Assembly: GCA_030248135.1 (NCBI GenBank)
Contig: JASANC010002154.1
Location: forward strand, 47,441-111,440
Direction: 5' to 3'
Origin: Theristus sp. LFF4_11
Taxonomy: Eukaryota > Nematoda > Chromadorea > Monhysterida > Xyalidae
DNA: 64,000 nucleotides
Shown here: positions 24,566 through 37,400 of the stretch, piece after piece
How positions within the stretch are numbered: the stretch's first letter is position 1
Layout: each line of letters begins with the position of its first letter
Position numbers and translations under genes: made by a program
The notes under the pieces: generated by a model
Database searches by the model: none
What the model was told of the DNA's origin: nothing
Seen by the model: the letters and a program-made list of their open reading frames with translations, nothing else

Positions 24566-27500
24566 TCAATACGTGTACAATCGTAGGGTGCCGTCAGCAC
24601 CAGCAGTGACCAGCCACGGCTGTCGCGGGTGAAAGCTGCAGTGCAACACTCCGATGGCGTCGACCGCTTTGTGGCCGCTCAACACTTTCACGGGCACGAT
24701 CAACGCGTTCTGCAGCAGGTCACTGAAATGCATGCACAACGGTTGCTGTTGTTGTTGTTGTTGTTGTTGTTGTTGCCGGTGGCGGTGCGATGGTTTGCTC
24801 TGCGGAAGAAAAAACGGTTTGCAAAACGCAGAACTGTTGTGCACACACACACACAGGTACTGTTTGGTTGTGCCTGTGTCACTCATTGCACGAGCATTCG
24901 ACAAATCGAGTATATTATCAATTTTTTTTCGAGTTCTGCGACTGAATGCGTGTGGTGTGTGCAGACGTTGAAAGGAATCTAGTTTCAATCTTGATATGGA
25001 AATTCAAAATAGCCTACTGAGCCGGCTGTATTTAGAGGACACGGATGCCTTTACCAATTTCGAATTCCCGCGTCATGCATGAAACTGGTTCACCTGTCTA
25101 TGTGCGCATTGAGTCTCAGCACAAAATAAAAGCCAATAGTAGTGTCTTCCAGACTGTTGTGCGGTATTCTTTCTGAGCGGTGCCAACAAACAGCCTGTAC
25201 CTGTACACTTGACCATGGCAAACGATCGTCTTCAAGTCATCACCGGTCGATGCAAACAGCGGATAGTGATCGTGGTACGCGACGCAACGTATGGCGCCCT
25301 TGTGGTGCCTGGAAATGGCAATTCAAAAACAAATAATGATTGCCACACACATTAAAAATAGGCTAATTAGGCGTGCTACACAATTCACACCGGTATTCCA
25401 ATCAGCTCGAATTCCAACACCAGATTAGTGTCACCCTCGTGGCCTTGTGGTTGTTTGTTGTTTGTTGCCCCCTTTTTATCCTTACCCAACGCCCTTGGGG
25501 AAAGGCAGTGTCGCAATTTTTTATTGTCCACCACATGGGCTGCGACGTTGGAAGCAGTTTTTTCTACTATAGAAGTGAATCAAGAAAGCCGACGTTTATG
25601 CTGCCGAACCATTAAGCCCCACGCAACCCAGGGCAGCCGAGTGGTCACGAGCGGATTCGAACCCGGGCCTTCCGACTGGAAGTCGCAAGTGCTATCCACT
25701 CAGCCACTCAGCCGGCGTGGCCTTGTGGTCGCGTGTTAGCGTGGTGTATGGGCACTGTAACGACCGAGGAAACTCAATGTGCGCCCTCTGGCCAAATACC
25801 ACGGCGTTCTGTATGCTTTCCAAAGTTAGCCCTCCCCTAACTAAAAAAACTTGCCTGAATTAATGTTCGTTAGTTCGTTCGCCCAATCAGCTCATAGTGA
25901 AATCGGTTCATCAAAGAGCCAGGAAAAAACACGTTGTTCACCTCAGCGTTTTGTACGGCTTTGCGCTCAGATCCAAATCGAACCAGCTGAGACGGCAATC
26001 GTAACTGCCGACCAACAAATTGTCACCTGTAAACGTTGGAGCAGAACTATGACGAATTCCACCCAACTACACAGAGCCGAGTCGTCGTGCTTGATTTGAC
26101 TGGCTGCACTGCATGCCAGCTTATTGTGCGGTTCGTGTTGTATTTTCACCGCAGACTTGCTTGGTTTGGACGTTCTTAGTAAAAACCATCCATCCATTTC
26201 ATTTCGCGAAAAGCCGGAAACTCCGATAAAACTGTATGAACAGCATGAAATTCGGAGACCCAAAAAACCATATATTCAAAAAAGTAATGCAAAAAAAAAA
26301 ACAACAAAAAAAGAAAAACCCAAAAACATCGACAGCTAAAAAAACCAACCACTCTGCCATGCCGCCTTCTAATGCAACCAAAAAAAAACACCGACACCTG
26401 GCTCGCCAGACCGACCTTTCGGATGCACTGCGATCGACGAAATCCACCGACAGCTGGCGGTCAGCTTTTTCACAAGTGACGTCTCCTGGAGGTCGTAGAT
26501 GCGCACGTGCGTTTTCGTCTGCAAAAAAAGTGCACGAACCGTGTTATTGAACACAAAAAAACACAATGCTGAATAGGAATTTCCGTCTTTTTTTGGTGCA
26601 GCAAATGTTGACAGTAAAATGCCCGCGGAAAAACGTCCGTTCCAAACGGTTGTTAAGAAAGCATTGAAAATAAAACAGAAAACAATCAATGGAAACCGAC
26701 CGCAACAAAGAGCCATGGCCGCGAGCGGTGAAACGCCACCTGTTGGACGGCACCTTTCTTCTTGCCGAATAGCGCCTGAGCATGTGGTGCACTTTACTCT
26801 TTTTGAAATGGTTTTGGAGACTGCTTTCGTGCGCCAAAATCCTGCGCTGATTAAACAAACCAACCCACCAGCTATGCAGCCATCTCGCGTTCACGATCAG
26901 AATAATACATACTATGGGCTGTATCTCATCGGGGTGTCTTATCGTTTTCAAATTCACAGCGTTTTTCTTCATTCAACAGTTCAACTTCACGAATTTCACT
27001 GATTCGTTGGGAAGAACGAGTAAAAAAACATGAAAAAAAGTTGAACCCATGCCCGCGCGACCGTGTGGTGAACCGTGGTGCAGACACATTGCCGGAAATC
27101 ACGGTCAGGCGGGGGGGGGGCGCACCACAAGGCCGCAGGTGCATCACGTTGCCGCACGGTTCTGTGAGAGCTGAAAACGCACCTGCGAGGACAGTTTCGA
27201 CAGACGATGCAACATCACGGATCTACTGACCGCGTCCGGGCTCACGGTGGCGAAGTAATCACCAGCAACATGCCAGACGACTTGGTGAACGGGCTGCGAT
27301 GGAGTGAGCGGGAGTGGGAATCAGTGGATTGTACTGTATGTACGGTGGCGGCCAAAAGCTTGGAAACCCCCATGCGCGCGCGTGTGTGTGCTGTGGTATA
27401 TGCGTGCTTTTATTGTGCGTTTCTCCCCCAACACATGCGAGCTTTGTTTTTGTGAACACAACAGTTATCTTGTTCCAAAAATCAAAAATATTTGCTTATG

Positions 27501-30500
27501 TGCAGAGTAATAACGCAAAAATGCGCGATATACAGCGCACGCAGGGGTTTCCAAACTTTTGGCCGCCACTGTATGTCTATAGTATGCACTTCAATCTACA
27601 GTGTCGGTCGCAGACCAACGCACTGGCACAGACCTTTTCCAGTTTTACCGAGAGAAGCACAGGTGACGCTTCTTTGTCGTTCGTTGCTGCGCTCCAGGTG
27701 GCGCCATTTTGTGAAGCTGAAAAAGACCGTCATGAAATCCGCGAATAGCAAAAAGAACGAACGAACGGTGATTTTAGGCGATGTTTTCAGCCAGAGGGTA
27801 ACCGAGAACAGCGGAACTTAAAGAAGTTCGTGAATAAACTGGAAACATGTTACAAGGAGAAGGGAGGATCGTGCACTTTGCTCCACACACAGCCAGTGCG
27901 CCGTTGCAGTGGCCAAACAAACAAACACACTGGCACACGCGCAACATCACAAGACACACCAACCGACGTGCACGGTAAATAGTCACCCTCGTGGCCTGGT
28001 GGTAGTGCGTTAGACTACAGTCTGTGCGCTCGGGGGATCGAGCCCCGCCGAGGGGTGTATAGGCACTTAATGACAGCGACTCAATGGCGTTCTGTACGCT
28101 TCTCTGGGTTAGCCCTAGCTAAAAACATTGCTTAAAAACCCCAATAACAAGAACAACACATGAACGTCCGTTTACCATCCAGCGAGTCGGCGTGCGTCGC
28201 AGCGAGCTGCCCGATCGCGTTGCGAGTCGTCTGAACGGCCAACTTGTCACCGAGCATTGCGTTCAACAGCTGCACGGTGTCACCACTGAAAACAACCAAA
28301 AGAGTATTCTTCCGACCGCTGTTCAGGTTGTCGAAGATCGGGGGATAAGAAAAAAATCCCGGTCTGGCATCGACCAATCAGCCAGTTGGATACGTTGTAG
28401 AGTTAGACTTGATGTGCGCATTGAGTTTCGTTTCGTTTCGTGTTATTCGGCGCTCATAAGCGTTAGGCAGATGCACAAGGAAACAGGTTCCAATCCAGCA
28501 AGCTGGGTGCACAGCCAAAAAAATTGAGTCTCGGAAGCACAAGAAAAGCTCCTACCCTGATAACCCTCACACGCTGAGCGCACACACTCACCACGCGACT
28601 GCCAGCAAAGTGCTGAGTTTCGCGGCCGGGCACCACGCCAGCGAGCGGCAGGCGGCGTGCACCTGCACCGTTCGCATGCAACGTCCCGTCGACGTCTCCC
28701 AGAGGCGAATCGTTCGGTCGTCCCCGGCTGACGCTAGAAACTGGCCCGTTCTCGGCTCGAACACGACGCCGCGCACCAGGCCGCTGTGACCGGCGAACGT
28801 CTGGCCAATGGACGGAACGCAGGTAAATAGGAACACTTGTCTTTTTTTTCTTGTTCTTGTTCTTTATTTCTCTTTCAGATTCACAATTATCTTTGAAAGC
28901 AAATCAAAAAAAGCAACTATGTGATCCACTCGAGCCTAACAAAACGCCTCAAAACAACAGAATGCCTCAAAGTAAGTGGAATCAAAAAAGGAAATGACAT
29001 GAAAATGTCCGGTTTTTAAGTGAAATGTCAAATGAAATGAAATTTTATTTTCTTCTTTTTTCAAATTGATTGATTTGCGCAGCGGTTCCGGAAACTATAC
29101 GGTACCAAACTCCGGGTGTGAAACGGGCAATTCTGCCGCGAGCCCCCTTGCAAGAGGTTGAAACGGGGACCAAAGCCGTCCGAAACTTGGTTAAAGCCAC
29201 TTAACTGGTATGTTTCGGGTGATTAATTTGCGTACAGTCGAACTCTAAATTCTAGGGAATCAGCTGATTGGGTGGGATTACGGTATGCATGCTTTCTGTT
29301 CAGACATTGCCGTGGGGGCGGAGTTTGGTTTGCACAGAAACATGTATATCGTAATCCTAACCAATCAGCGTATTCCCTATAAGCCAGAGTTCGACTGTGC
29401 AGTGGGAATGTGTGACCGGACCGGATCCACGGTCTCCTCGCTCAATGATTTTTTCTAATCTGGCTTGCTGATTAGCTAGCTATGGCTGCATGCAAAATCA
29501 AATCGATAATTCAGATTTTCAGACAGTTAGGCGAAATGCAGCCACCACTTTTTTATGTTTGGAAGTGAAGAAGCACCAAAATATAATACACCCACAATCG
29601 AGAGCGTTGTTGGGAACGGCTGTAGATCCTTTGGATTCGGCAGCTGAGGTAGCAGATCGTTTGGATCAACGTTTAGCTGAAAAACATTTTTTTTGGCAAA
29701 ACACCGCGAAAAAATTTCAAAAAAAACTTTTTACCCACAAGTTCCATGTCGGAAGACCGCGCACAAAGCACACACAATTCAAGTTCTATACGCGTTTCTT
29801 CATATGTTGCAGAGTAAAAACAAACAAACACACAGGCACATATACATGCGAGATTTGCACACACGCGGGGCTGCGTATATCTGTGCCAGTGTGCTCGTTT
29901 GTCTGTAACTGTATTATGCTGCAGGAAACATAAAGACACGTGTTCATGTTTGTCAAAAGTCAAGTACAGCGACTTCGAACAAGGAGTTCACCAGAAACGT
30001 TATCCGGCGTGAACGAACGACCAATCAGCGTGTCATGAATTCAAATGAAAAAAATACAATAAAAGCAAAAACAACCCGGGACAAATGACCGCGACCTTCT
30101 GTTTGCGTTGCCTCGGCGCCAAATAGAGATCGAGGCATCGCTCGAAGCGTTCGTTGATGAACGTTGCGTGCGCCGGCACATGACGAAGACAGTCGAATTT
30201 CTGCGGCACGAAATCGCGTTGTCGTTCATCCGGGTCCTGCGCTGCCCACGCCGCCTTCTGCAGCACGAAAAAAAATATTGTTTTCTGCAGAAGTCGAATT
30301 ATTCGCATCCGGCCCACGCACAGGACACACAATCCATCCATCACTACACCAAACCACCGGAGTGTTTAGAACATGCCGGTGGGTTTCTGTAACTGGTGCG
30401 GGAGATAGCCAACTAAGGAACAAAATAAAAACTTCAGACGAGTAGTCGTCAAGGCACACGATCGCTACGTTTATTGCGGGTTTTGGTGCGAACGTTTTTT

Positions 30501-33188
30501 GTGTGGAGAAACAAGGACAAGGCGGCAGCGGCAATATACGCAATCAAATAAATCTAAGGTAGTGGAGAGAGACTGTGCCGTCTCCTCAAGCCCGTAGCAA
30601 TCATTTGCAGTACAATTTTGCAACACAAAACGCAAACGAGTGTCTTCCACCGGCTCACTTCCTCGTCGGTCATCAGATACTCGGCCGGCGGATTGTAGGA
30701 CTCGGCGTGCGATGGCGGCGCGGTTTTCGGGGCGGCCATGTGCATTCGCACGCGAGCGAGCTCGGATTTGGACTTTTGCTGGAAACCGTTGATTTTTGGC
30801 GTGTTTGGTCATGCTGCTACATTCAATGCGAGCACTAAGTTCTAACTCTGATTTCAACACAAAAACGAAAAAGCATACTTTTTCGTCATCGGTTGTCCAT
30901 AAATCGTAGAATGCTTCCATCTCCTCCTCATCGTCAGACTCTTTCAGCGGTTTCGGTGGTCGCGGCTTCAGCCAGCCCATCTTGATTGCATGTACCATTT
31001 TGCTGACCTGGGTGTTTTCTTTATAATAACAATCCACTTTAGTGAGGGCACCCTCCTCAGTCCACTGCGAGTGGTGTGTGGTGTACCACGCGGCGTGCGT
31101 GCAAACCCGCAAGCACGAGCGCAAGGTGTTTTGTTCACCCGAATTTGATCGAAACACGGTACTTTGTATTTTTTAAACGGAAAATTACAAACAATGTTTC
31201 TTCATAAGACGCGATGCATGCGATATCTCGAGCGCACGAAATTCAAAAGTGTGCATGTGTGCTACTGTTGCGGATATCACCGTCCCTTAAACCGCAATCA
31301 CTAGACATGCAGCACACCGCTCTGAAACGCAGTCTTACTATTAAGCCGGTGCTGGAGCAAAACAACACCGACCTTCTGCTTGTCCAATTTCGACGGCACG
31401 AAACTGCGCTTGTGGTCGGGCCGATTCGACAGCGGGTGCGGCTCGACTTCGTACGAGAAGAAGTCAATCCACGGCTAAGAAAAAACAGTGCAATGAACTA
31501 TTGTCGGTTTGTTTTAATTCTGGCGACTCAATTGTGTTTTCAGACGTGGATAGGAATTTATTTAAATCTTGATGCGGCCTTTACAAATGGCCTGATCGTT
31601 GATCCACTGGTCTCTCTGGCACTCGGCTCAGTTCGAAAGTTTTCAATCCACGCGTGCAACATTCACAAGCACGAAAATGCTTTCCTATCTATTTATTGAG
31701 CGCATTGAGTCGCAGAACCACACAAAAGACACAAAATAACGGACGTGAGATGTTGCGAATGTCGGCAGAGACCAGGCAACACGAGCTGAACTTCAATTGC
31801 TCTGCAAACTGTGTTTTGAGCCGCCTTTTTGTGCATTTGCAAATCATGAGCAATGGACCATGACAATGTTCGTACAACAACAAAACTGCAAAACAATTGA
31901 AACCAGAACAAAAAACAGAGTTGAACGGCACAGAAGCGAAAACTGAAAACAAAACAAACACTCACTTCGTACGGATTATACCCAACGACAGGGTAGCGTC
32001 CGCTTTGAATCTGATTCAGCGTGGCCACCTGGTCGTCTGAAAGCGCCAATTCACCGCCCAGTTGGCGGTCTTTCACGCGACGCCTTGAAAATAAGAACGG
32101 ACTTCAGGACTGGACTAATGATACGTTTCGTTGGGCATCGAAACCGAAATCGGGCTCAGAACACATCACTGCTGCTGTGCCCCCCCCCCTCCCCAGGAGA
32201 GAGGCGGGACTTGGCGACTCGAAAAACCGAAAGTCTGGAAATTGAGTGACACCCGGTTTCCGAAATCGGTGGGAGCGCGGCAAAATCACGCAAAAGCTAA
32301 CCAATAATTCGGATCCTCCATTCGCTTCAAAAACTCGTCAATTTCTCCACCGTCGCCGCCGGCTGTTTTCGAGTGGGCACTTTTCGGCACTCGTTTACCC
32401 GCCCAGTCATAGCCAATATGCTGCGAGTCTTCGTACCATCGCACCGGAATGTTGCCGATGGTGTTTCGGAGGTCCTGAAAATCGGATACGGAACAAACGA
32501 ACGGTCATTTTAGGCGATGTTTTTTTAGCTCGGCGCAAACCTAGAAAAGCGCGCACAGAACGCCGTCGAGTAGGGCTCCCATCGAGTTATCTCTGTTATT
32601 GCGTGCCTTGCCTCCCTCGGCGGGGCTCGGCTCGACCCCCCGACCCTCGGCGGGGCTCGACCCCCCGAACGCACCGTTAGGTGTGTCGATATTTTCACTG
32701 TTACAATAAAGTCGCGCGTGTGTGAAAAGAAAGTGCACGTTGTTTTTCCAGTTTTTGATGCAGCACAGTAAAAAAAAACAACACACGTACACTCATACAG
32801 CAATCCAAACGCATTGTCGAGTTGTCACTGCACGCCATCAGAATGAAACCAAAGACAGAGAAAGTGCGCGGTGCTCAGAGCTCAACCTTACTTCCTCGTC
32901 ACTGGAGTCGACCGCATCGAACGACGGCGGCGTATCGTCCGAATCGGACCGATCAAACGTCAGTTGCTGATGTTTCGTCGAGTCGATATCAGTCGGTTCA
33001 CGTTCGCCTTCGGATTCACTCGAGCCACTCGCATCATCATCATCATGCTCAGAGAAATCAGATTTCACCACGTGCTCGTCGTCAAAAGCGTGTTGCTGTT
33101 GTTTGAAACTGGCGTCTTGGTGGTACTGGCGACCGGCGGTGACTTTTGGTCGGTGGTGCGCGTTCGTCGTTGGTTTTCGTTTCATCAT
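24566..33188 (-). CDS. BOP1: BOP1 / Erb1 ribosome biogenesis WD40 protein
   Basis: Nucleolar PeBoW-complex scaffold needed for 60S subunit maturation. Exons: 33188-32892, 32474-32302, 32083-31966, 31474-31373, 31007-30879, 30778-30659, 30257-30096, 29676-29596, 28800-28592, 28285-28176, 27716-27649, 27293-27183, 26775-26701, 26518-26416, 26026-25942, 25308-25201, 24722-24566. Every junction is in phase and the sum is 735 residues, close to the usual family length. Residues 1-99 are acidic and low-complexity. The BOP1 N-terminal domain (about 100-395) shows [35 protein letters not shown] and [13 protein letters not shown]40 repeats follow, with [36 protein letters not shown] and the closing [14 protein letters not shown]. 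The exon at 27716 is the least conserved but fits length and phase. SINEs and MITEs occupy its introns. Liprin-beta ends 1.2 kb upstream on the same strand. Confidence 0.96.
25427..25850 (+). mobile_element. SINE interrupted by a second tRNA-like SINE
   Basis: The outer SINE starts TCACCCTCGTGGCCTTGTGG and resumes near 25716 with GGCGTGGCCTTGTGGTCGCG, apparently a target duplication, ending in GCGTTCTGTATGCTT and the shared tail. The foreign block between lies in a BOP1 intron. Confidence 0.65.
25630..25715 (-). mobile_element. tRNA-like head of an inserted SINE
   Basis: On the minus strand TGAGTGGATAGCACTTG resembles an A box and GGGTTCGAATCC is a perfect B box, with a short palindrome GACTTCCAGTC between them. 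Acceptor-stem pairing is absent, so it is a tRNA-derived SINE head rather than a working tRNA gene. Confidence 0.6.
26184..26262 (-). repeat. Retroposon 3'-end repeat, (TGGA)n tail
   Basis: The complement has ATTTCATGCTGTTCATACAG, TATCGGAGTTTCC, then CGCGAAATGAAATGGATGG. Same family as 4965-5042, 36494-36590 and 51010-51085. In a BOP1 intron. Confidence 0.6.
27345..27570. mobile_element. Tc1-type MITE
   Basis: Terminal repeats GGTGGCGGCCAAAAGCTTGG and TTTCCAAACTTTTGGCCGCC with TA flanks. It occupies most of the 355-nt BOP1 intron 27294-27648. Confidence 0.8.
27760..27805 (-). mobile_element. SINE tail fragment
   Basis: ACGGTGATTTTAGGCGATGT and TTTCAGCCAGAGGGTAACC match the antisense tail of the SINE copies at 32498 and 36664. 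Truncated. Confidence 0.5.
27982..28139 (+). mobile_element. tRNA-derived SINE, best-preserved copy
   Basis: GTCACCCTCGTGGCC, GGTAGTGCGTTAGACT (A-box-like), GGGGATCGAGCCCCGCCGAG (B-box-like), body CACTTAATGACAG...GGCGTTCTGTACGCTTC and a short A-rich end. Lies antisense in a BOP1 intron. Confidence 0.8.
29235..29400. mobile_element. Palindromic MITE, family A (reference-quality copy)
   Basis: Starts TACAGTCGAACTCTAAATTC and ends CCAGAGTTCGACTGTGCA; core GGGGGCGGAGTTTGGTTTGC. In a BOP1 intron. Confidence 0.85.
32498..32682 (-). mobile_element. tRNA-derived SINE with internal duplication
   Basis: Antisense [31 protein letters not shown], then CTCGGCGGGGCTCG followed by CGACCCCCCGA. The B-box region occurs twice in tandem. 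In a BOP1 intron. Confidence 0.75.
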
Positions 33189-34434
33189 CTCAGGGTGCTA
33201 TTGTGACATTTTAAAGGGCATTTTTTTCTGAAATTTGGGAAAAAATAGCCGAAAGTTCAAATCGGCTCCCACGTAACACAATGGAGTCTTTTTTGCACTA
33301 ATCTGCCATGTTTGTTCGAAATCAGCATCGCTTTTACGCGCAACAAATGACAGAGACAACAAATAAAAAAGCGACCTCTCCAGCCTAATTATTTTGAAAA
33401 CATTGAGCTTCGACTCGTTGTAATGAAATAGTTTCATGAACCGTTTGAAACGGTTTGTCTGAGTTGACTTTTCGAAAAAATCCACCCAACTCCATGTTGT
33501 GATGACTTTTTTATTTTAGCTGTATTATTGTTTGTCCACAATTTGCCCAATCAATCAAGTCAAACAGCAAAACCAACCAAATAAATAAATAAACTGAAGT
33601 TACTCTAAAAAAATTAAAACAAGAAAAATAACTGCTTTAAGGCACACCACGAAATGTATAAATATGTATAATTTTGTAGTTTTGTCAGTTGAAAAATAAC
33701 AAGCAAATATAGCACTCACTGAAAACGTAGAAATGCTGCAAATTTCTCTATACGCAAGCTAAATTTTAGCTAATTTATCTCAATATTTCTGAACATTTTG
33801 AAAATCCAACAAAGTGTGGTTATGTCTAGTTCACGGTGAAAGTTAAAATAATATGTCAATATGTACCATGTGAAAAAAATCATAAAACTAATTTGTTAAT
33901 TTTGTGAAGAATAACACAAACAAACACTTTTACAGAGAATCTTTCAAACAACAAAACCACTACAACCATAGAATCAAGAATCATTTTCGTTATCAAATCG
34001 GCGGACGAAAAGCCGATTTTCTTTTTGCAAATAAAACAGCAAACACAAAACAAAAGGAATCAAACTGGTACCAAAAAACAGAAAAAGGTCAGCGGCGTGA
34101 CGCTTTTTTCTGCTACATCTCTCAGAATGATCACGACAGAAAAACAAATCTCAAGAATGAAACGGAAGAAAAAGAGAAAACAACTCACGAAGAAAATCAA
34201 AACCTCGATAATGTAAAAACTGGAAAAAATACACAAGATGTATTGAGCATCTACAAAACAGGACAATATATTTAACAAACATTTTTACCAAAACTTATTT
34301 AACTGAAACGAAACTTTAAAAAAAAGCACCGCAACGTTATGATGTGACGTCGTTGAGTTTTCTTTTGAGGCTGTTCAGATACTCTCTCCGCCGAAAAAAG
34401 CGACTTTCATTTTATTTATTATCATTTTTTTATA
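33189..34434. other. AT-rich gap between liprin-beta and BOP1
   Basis: Holds the liprin-beta 3' UTR and the BOP1 upstream region. No exon seen; long A/T runs dominate from 33600 to 34400. Confidence 0.6.
34411..34420 (-). promoter_or_regulatory. Overlapping AATAAA signals for liprin-beta
   Basis: On the minus strand AATAAATAAA lies about 15 nt past the liprin-beta stop codon (34435-34437). A very short 3' UTR or a more distal signal are both possible. Confidence 0.4.
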
Positions 34435-37400
34435 TCACACTGTTGACGATTCCATGTCATCGAATGCTGCTAATGGCACCTGAAAAAAATATGAAAAAAC
34501 AATAAAATTATGAACAAAGTATTTACAGTCAAAGTCAGACTGTCAAAAAAACTTAAAAAATGATGTAATTTGTGAAGTCATCTGTGAGATGCTGAATCCT
34601 GGCATGTTGACTGCGACTGACTGAAGCTAGCTGATAGGCCACATTGAAAAGCGACCAAGCAAAGAGCGGTTTCACATCGTGTTTCGTTCGACAGTCAACA
34701 CAAAAAAAAACAATTATTTTGGGCAAAGCTGGTTGGCTGCATTTAACCGAATGACTAATCAACGAATATGACAACAATATGCTGGTAGAGAAAAACACAA
34801 AAATAAAAAAAACACAACTGCAGCCAACAACATGAAGTTCCTAGCACGAATCCATAAGAAACGTCTCTTGAAAATTCAGGATTAATTCCCGTTCCAAACA
34901 TTGACTTATCTAGCAATGCAGACGGCAAGAAACACCAAAAAAAGAAAACATAATCGGTGTTGATTTCAAACATATTTTTCTTTGTGTGCAGATAGCTGAT
35001 TGGTTGCTTTTCAATTGTTATGGCTGACGCAGCCAATCAACGTACCAATAACCAGAATTTTTTTCAGTCGAACGCAGTAATGGCATAAAAAAGATAGGAT
35101 AGCACAACATCGTTACAGCACTTTTCATTCCGAGTAACAAATTACTTACGCCGTTGGTGTAGGTAGTTTGGTCGGATCTACACAGAATAGCAATAAGAAG
35201 AACTAGCTAAAATGCTAGTAAAGACCGTTCACTCTGCTATAACCAGTGATAATAATGTTGAACAACCACCGGCCAAAAGCCAACACACAGGCACCCAATA
35301 GCCACAAATCAATAATGTTCGTTCGTTCATGTGTGTGTGTGTGTGTGTGTGTGTTTTGTTCGTGTGTTATTGTGCAACATTACAAAATTGTAAACGGTGT
35401 GTAGAACAAGTTTCGACAGACGAAGTTTTTACGAAGTTTCCTCTCACACATGCTGTGACTCTGCACGTACAAAACAGACTCACCGAAAGTGGCTTTTTCT
35501 CCGGATAATGGCCAGCAGCATTTGTGCTAGTAACGGGCTGTTTTTGCGTCGCGCCGAGCAACTGGTCCGCCTCGATCAGGATCTCGTTTTTCGTGCGACG
35601 TCGTGCGAGCGAGAAGCCCTTCTTAGAGGCCTGATTGCGAAATGTTGCGATTTTATGTGAGCGGATGATGAGGGAGGAGGAACCGAAATTTTGCTACATA
35701 CAAGGAAGCTCTGTAGAAGCGGGGGGTTGGTACTAAGAATAGTCCGTTAAACTTAAACTATTCTCTTAAAATCTTGTTGTTGAATTCTTGTTTGAACGAA
35801 TCGGCTCCAATTTGCGTGCGTTAAAACGCACTGATTTTGCACAGTCACAAACGAACACACGACACACACACACACTGACGGGCACGCTGTTGTAATAACG
35901 TGTGTGTTTCCGTGCGTGTGCATGTGCACGGCACGCGTGCGTTCGTGCGTGCGTGCTCGTCCGTTTCCGACTGTGCGACAGAGTTGCCAGTTTCGACCAG
36001 TCCTTCTAACCAGCTCGCACACGAGTATCTGCATATTCTTGAACTCGTGTCGCCCAATATCTCACCTTGACGCGGAGCGTGGGCGTGATCTGCACTGCTG
36101 TCGGCTGTGCGAGTGCGGCCCGTTTGTGCGCGACCGTTTCAGTGCCGATCAGCTGATTGAAGTGCGTCGCGAGGTGTCGCCGGAGCAACGTCTTGTGTAC
36201 GGGCATCTGCAGCACGTCCGCTAATGACTCGGCCGTGAACGTCGGCTCCAGCACCTGCGTGCAAGCATGCGCGCGGCACTTGATTTTTTTTAAAATTGAT
36301 GTTGCTTTTTATCGTACACATGGATTCAACCAATCGCAGAAGTTGAGCGCCCGAGTCATGTGTGTGCGCAGCCAATCCGCTGTCCCGTCAGAATATCGTT
36401 TTTGGGCGTGTGTGTGTGTGTGGCCAGATTCGGTCTGGATCACTCAAAACGTTGTTTTGCCGTTGTGAGCAATAAGAAAAGCAACACTGATCTCCGTATC
36501 TCATGCTGTCTTAACAGTTTTTAACGAAGCATCCCGCATTCTTGCGAAATAAAGTGGAATGAATGAAAGAATGAATGAATGAATGCACTTATCTACAACA
36601 CGACTGAAACGCCAACGAGTTCTCAAACAACCACCACCACTCTTGTTGTTGTTGTTGTTGTTGTGATTTTTAGGCGATGTTTTTAGCCAGGGCTAACCCA
36701 GAGAAGCGTACAGAACGCCATTGAGTAGGGCGCCCATCGAGTTTTCTCTGTCATTAAGTGCCTATACACCCCTCGGCGGGGCTCGATCTCCCGAGCGCAC
36801 AGACCGTAGTCTAACGCGCTACCACCAGGCCACGAGCGGTGACACTCTCCACTCACCATCAGCGCGCCCGTAACGCCGGCACACATGAGATTCGGCGTGA
36901 ACTCGGTGAGGTCGATCGTTCGCAGCCACTCGCTGACGCAGTGCTGCGACCAGAGTTGCACGTGCGGCGCGCCACCCGACGCCGTCCCGCTCGCGCTGTC
37001 GCTGCCGCTGACCGAGTCCTGAAATTTTTGGCGGAATTTTGGGTAAAAAACTTGTGGGTTTTGGCCAAAAAAACCCAAAAATTCGCTCTGCTGAGCAAAT
37101 CAGTTTTTTTTTCAATTGTTGCGCAAATCCACCGCAACGTGTCCACGCAATGTGGTTCACCTTTCATAGTGACAAGTGATTTTCAAATAGATCTAATCTT
37201 ACAGAGTTTTTTTACCAATCAGACACACAGTGCCCACAAGAGAGGCGCTGTTTGTTCGTGAACAGTGTGCCAGTTGAAAATGTGCACCATGCTCAGAGGT
37301 CCATAATCAGCCGATTTGCGTTGATGCCGGTCGGCCGATGCTTGTGAAGAAAAGTGCACAATGCTGTGCGCTGATTGGCTGCAAACAGTCAGCCAATCAC

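Noticed and set aside
25630..25715. Functional tRNA gene (minus strand)
   Set aside because: Good A/B-box-like sequences but no paired acceptor stem, and embedded in a SINE.
27649..27716. Alternative BOP1 exon reading [13 protein letters not shown]
   Set aside because: Attractive by similarity but out of phase with both neighbours; the [18 protein letters not shown] frame fits both junctions.
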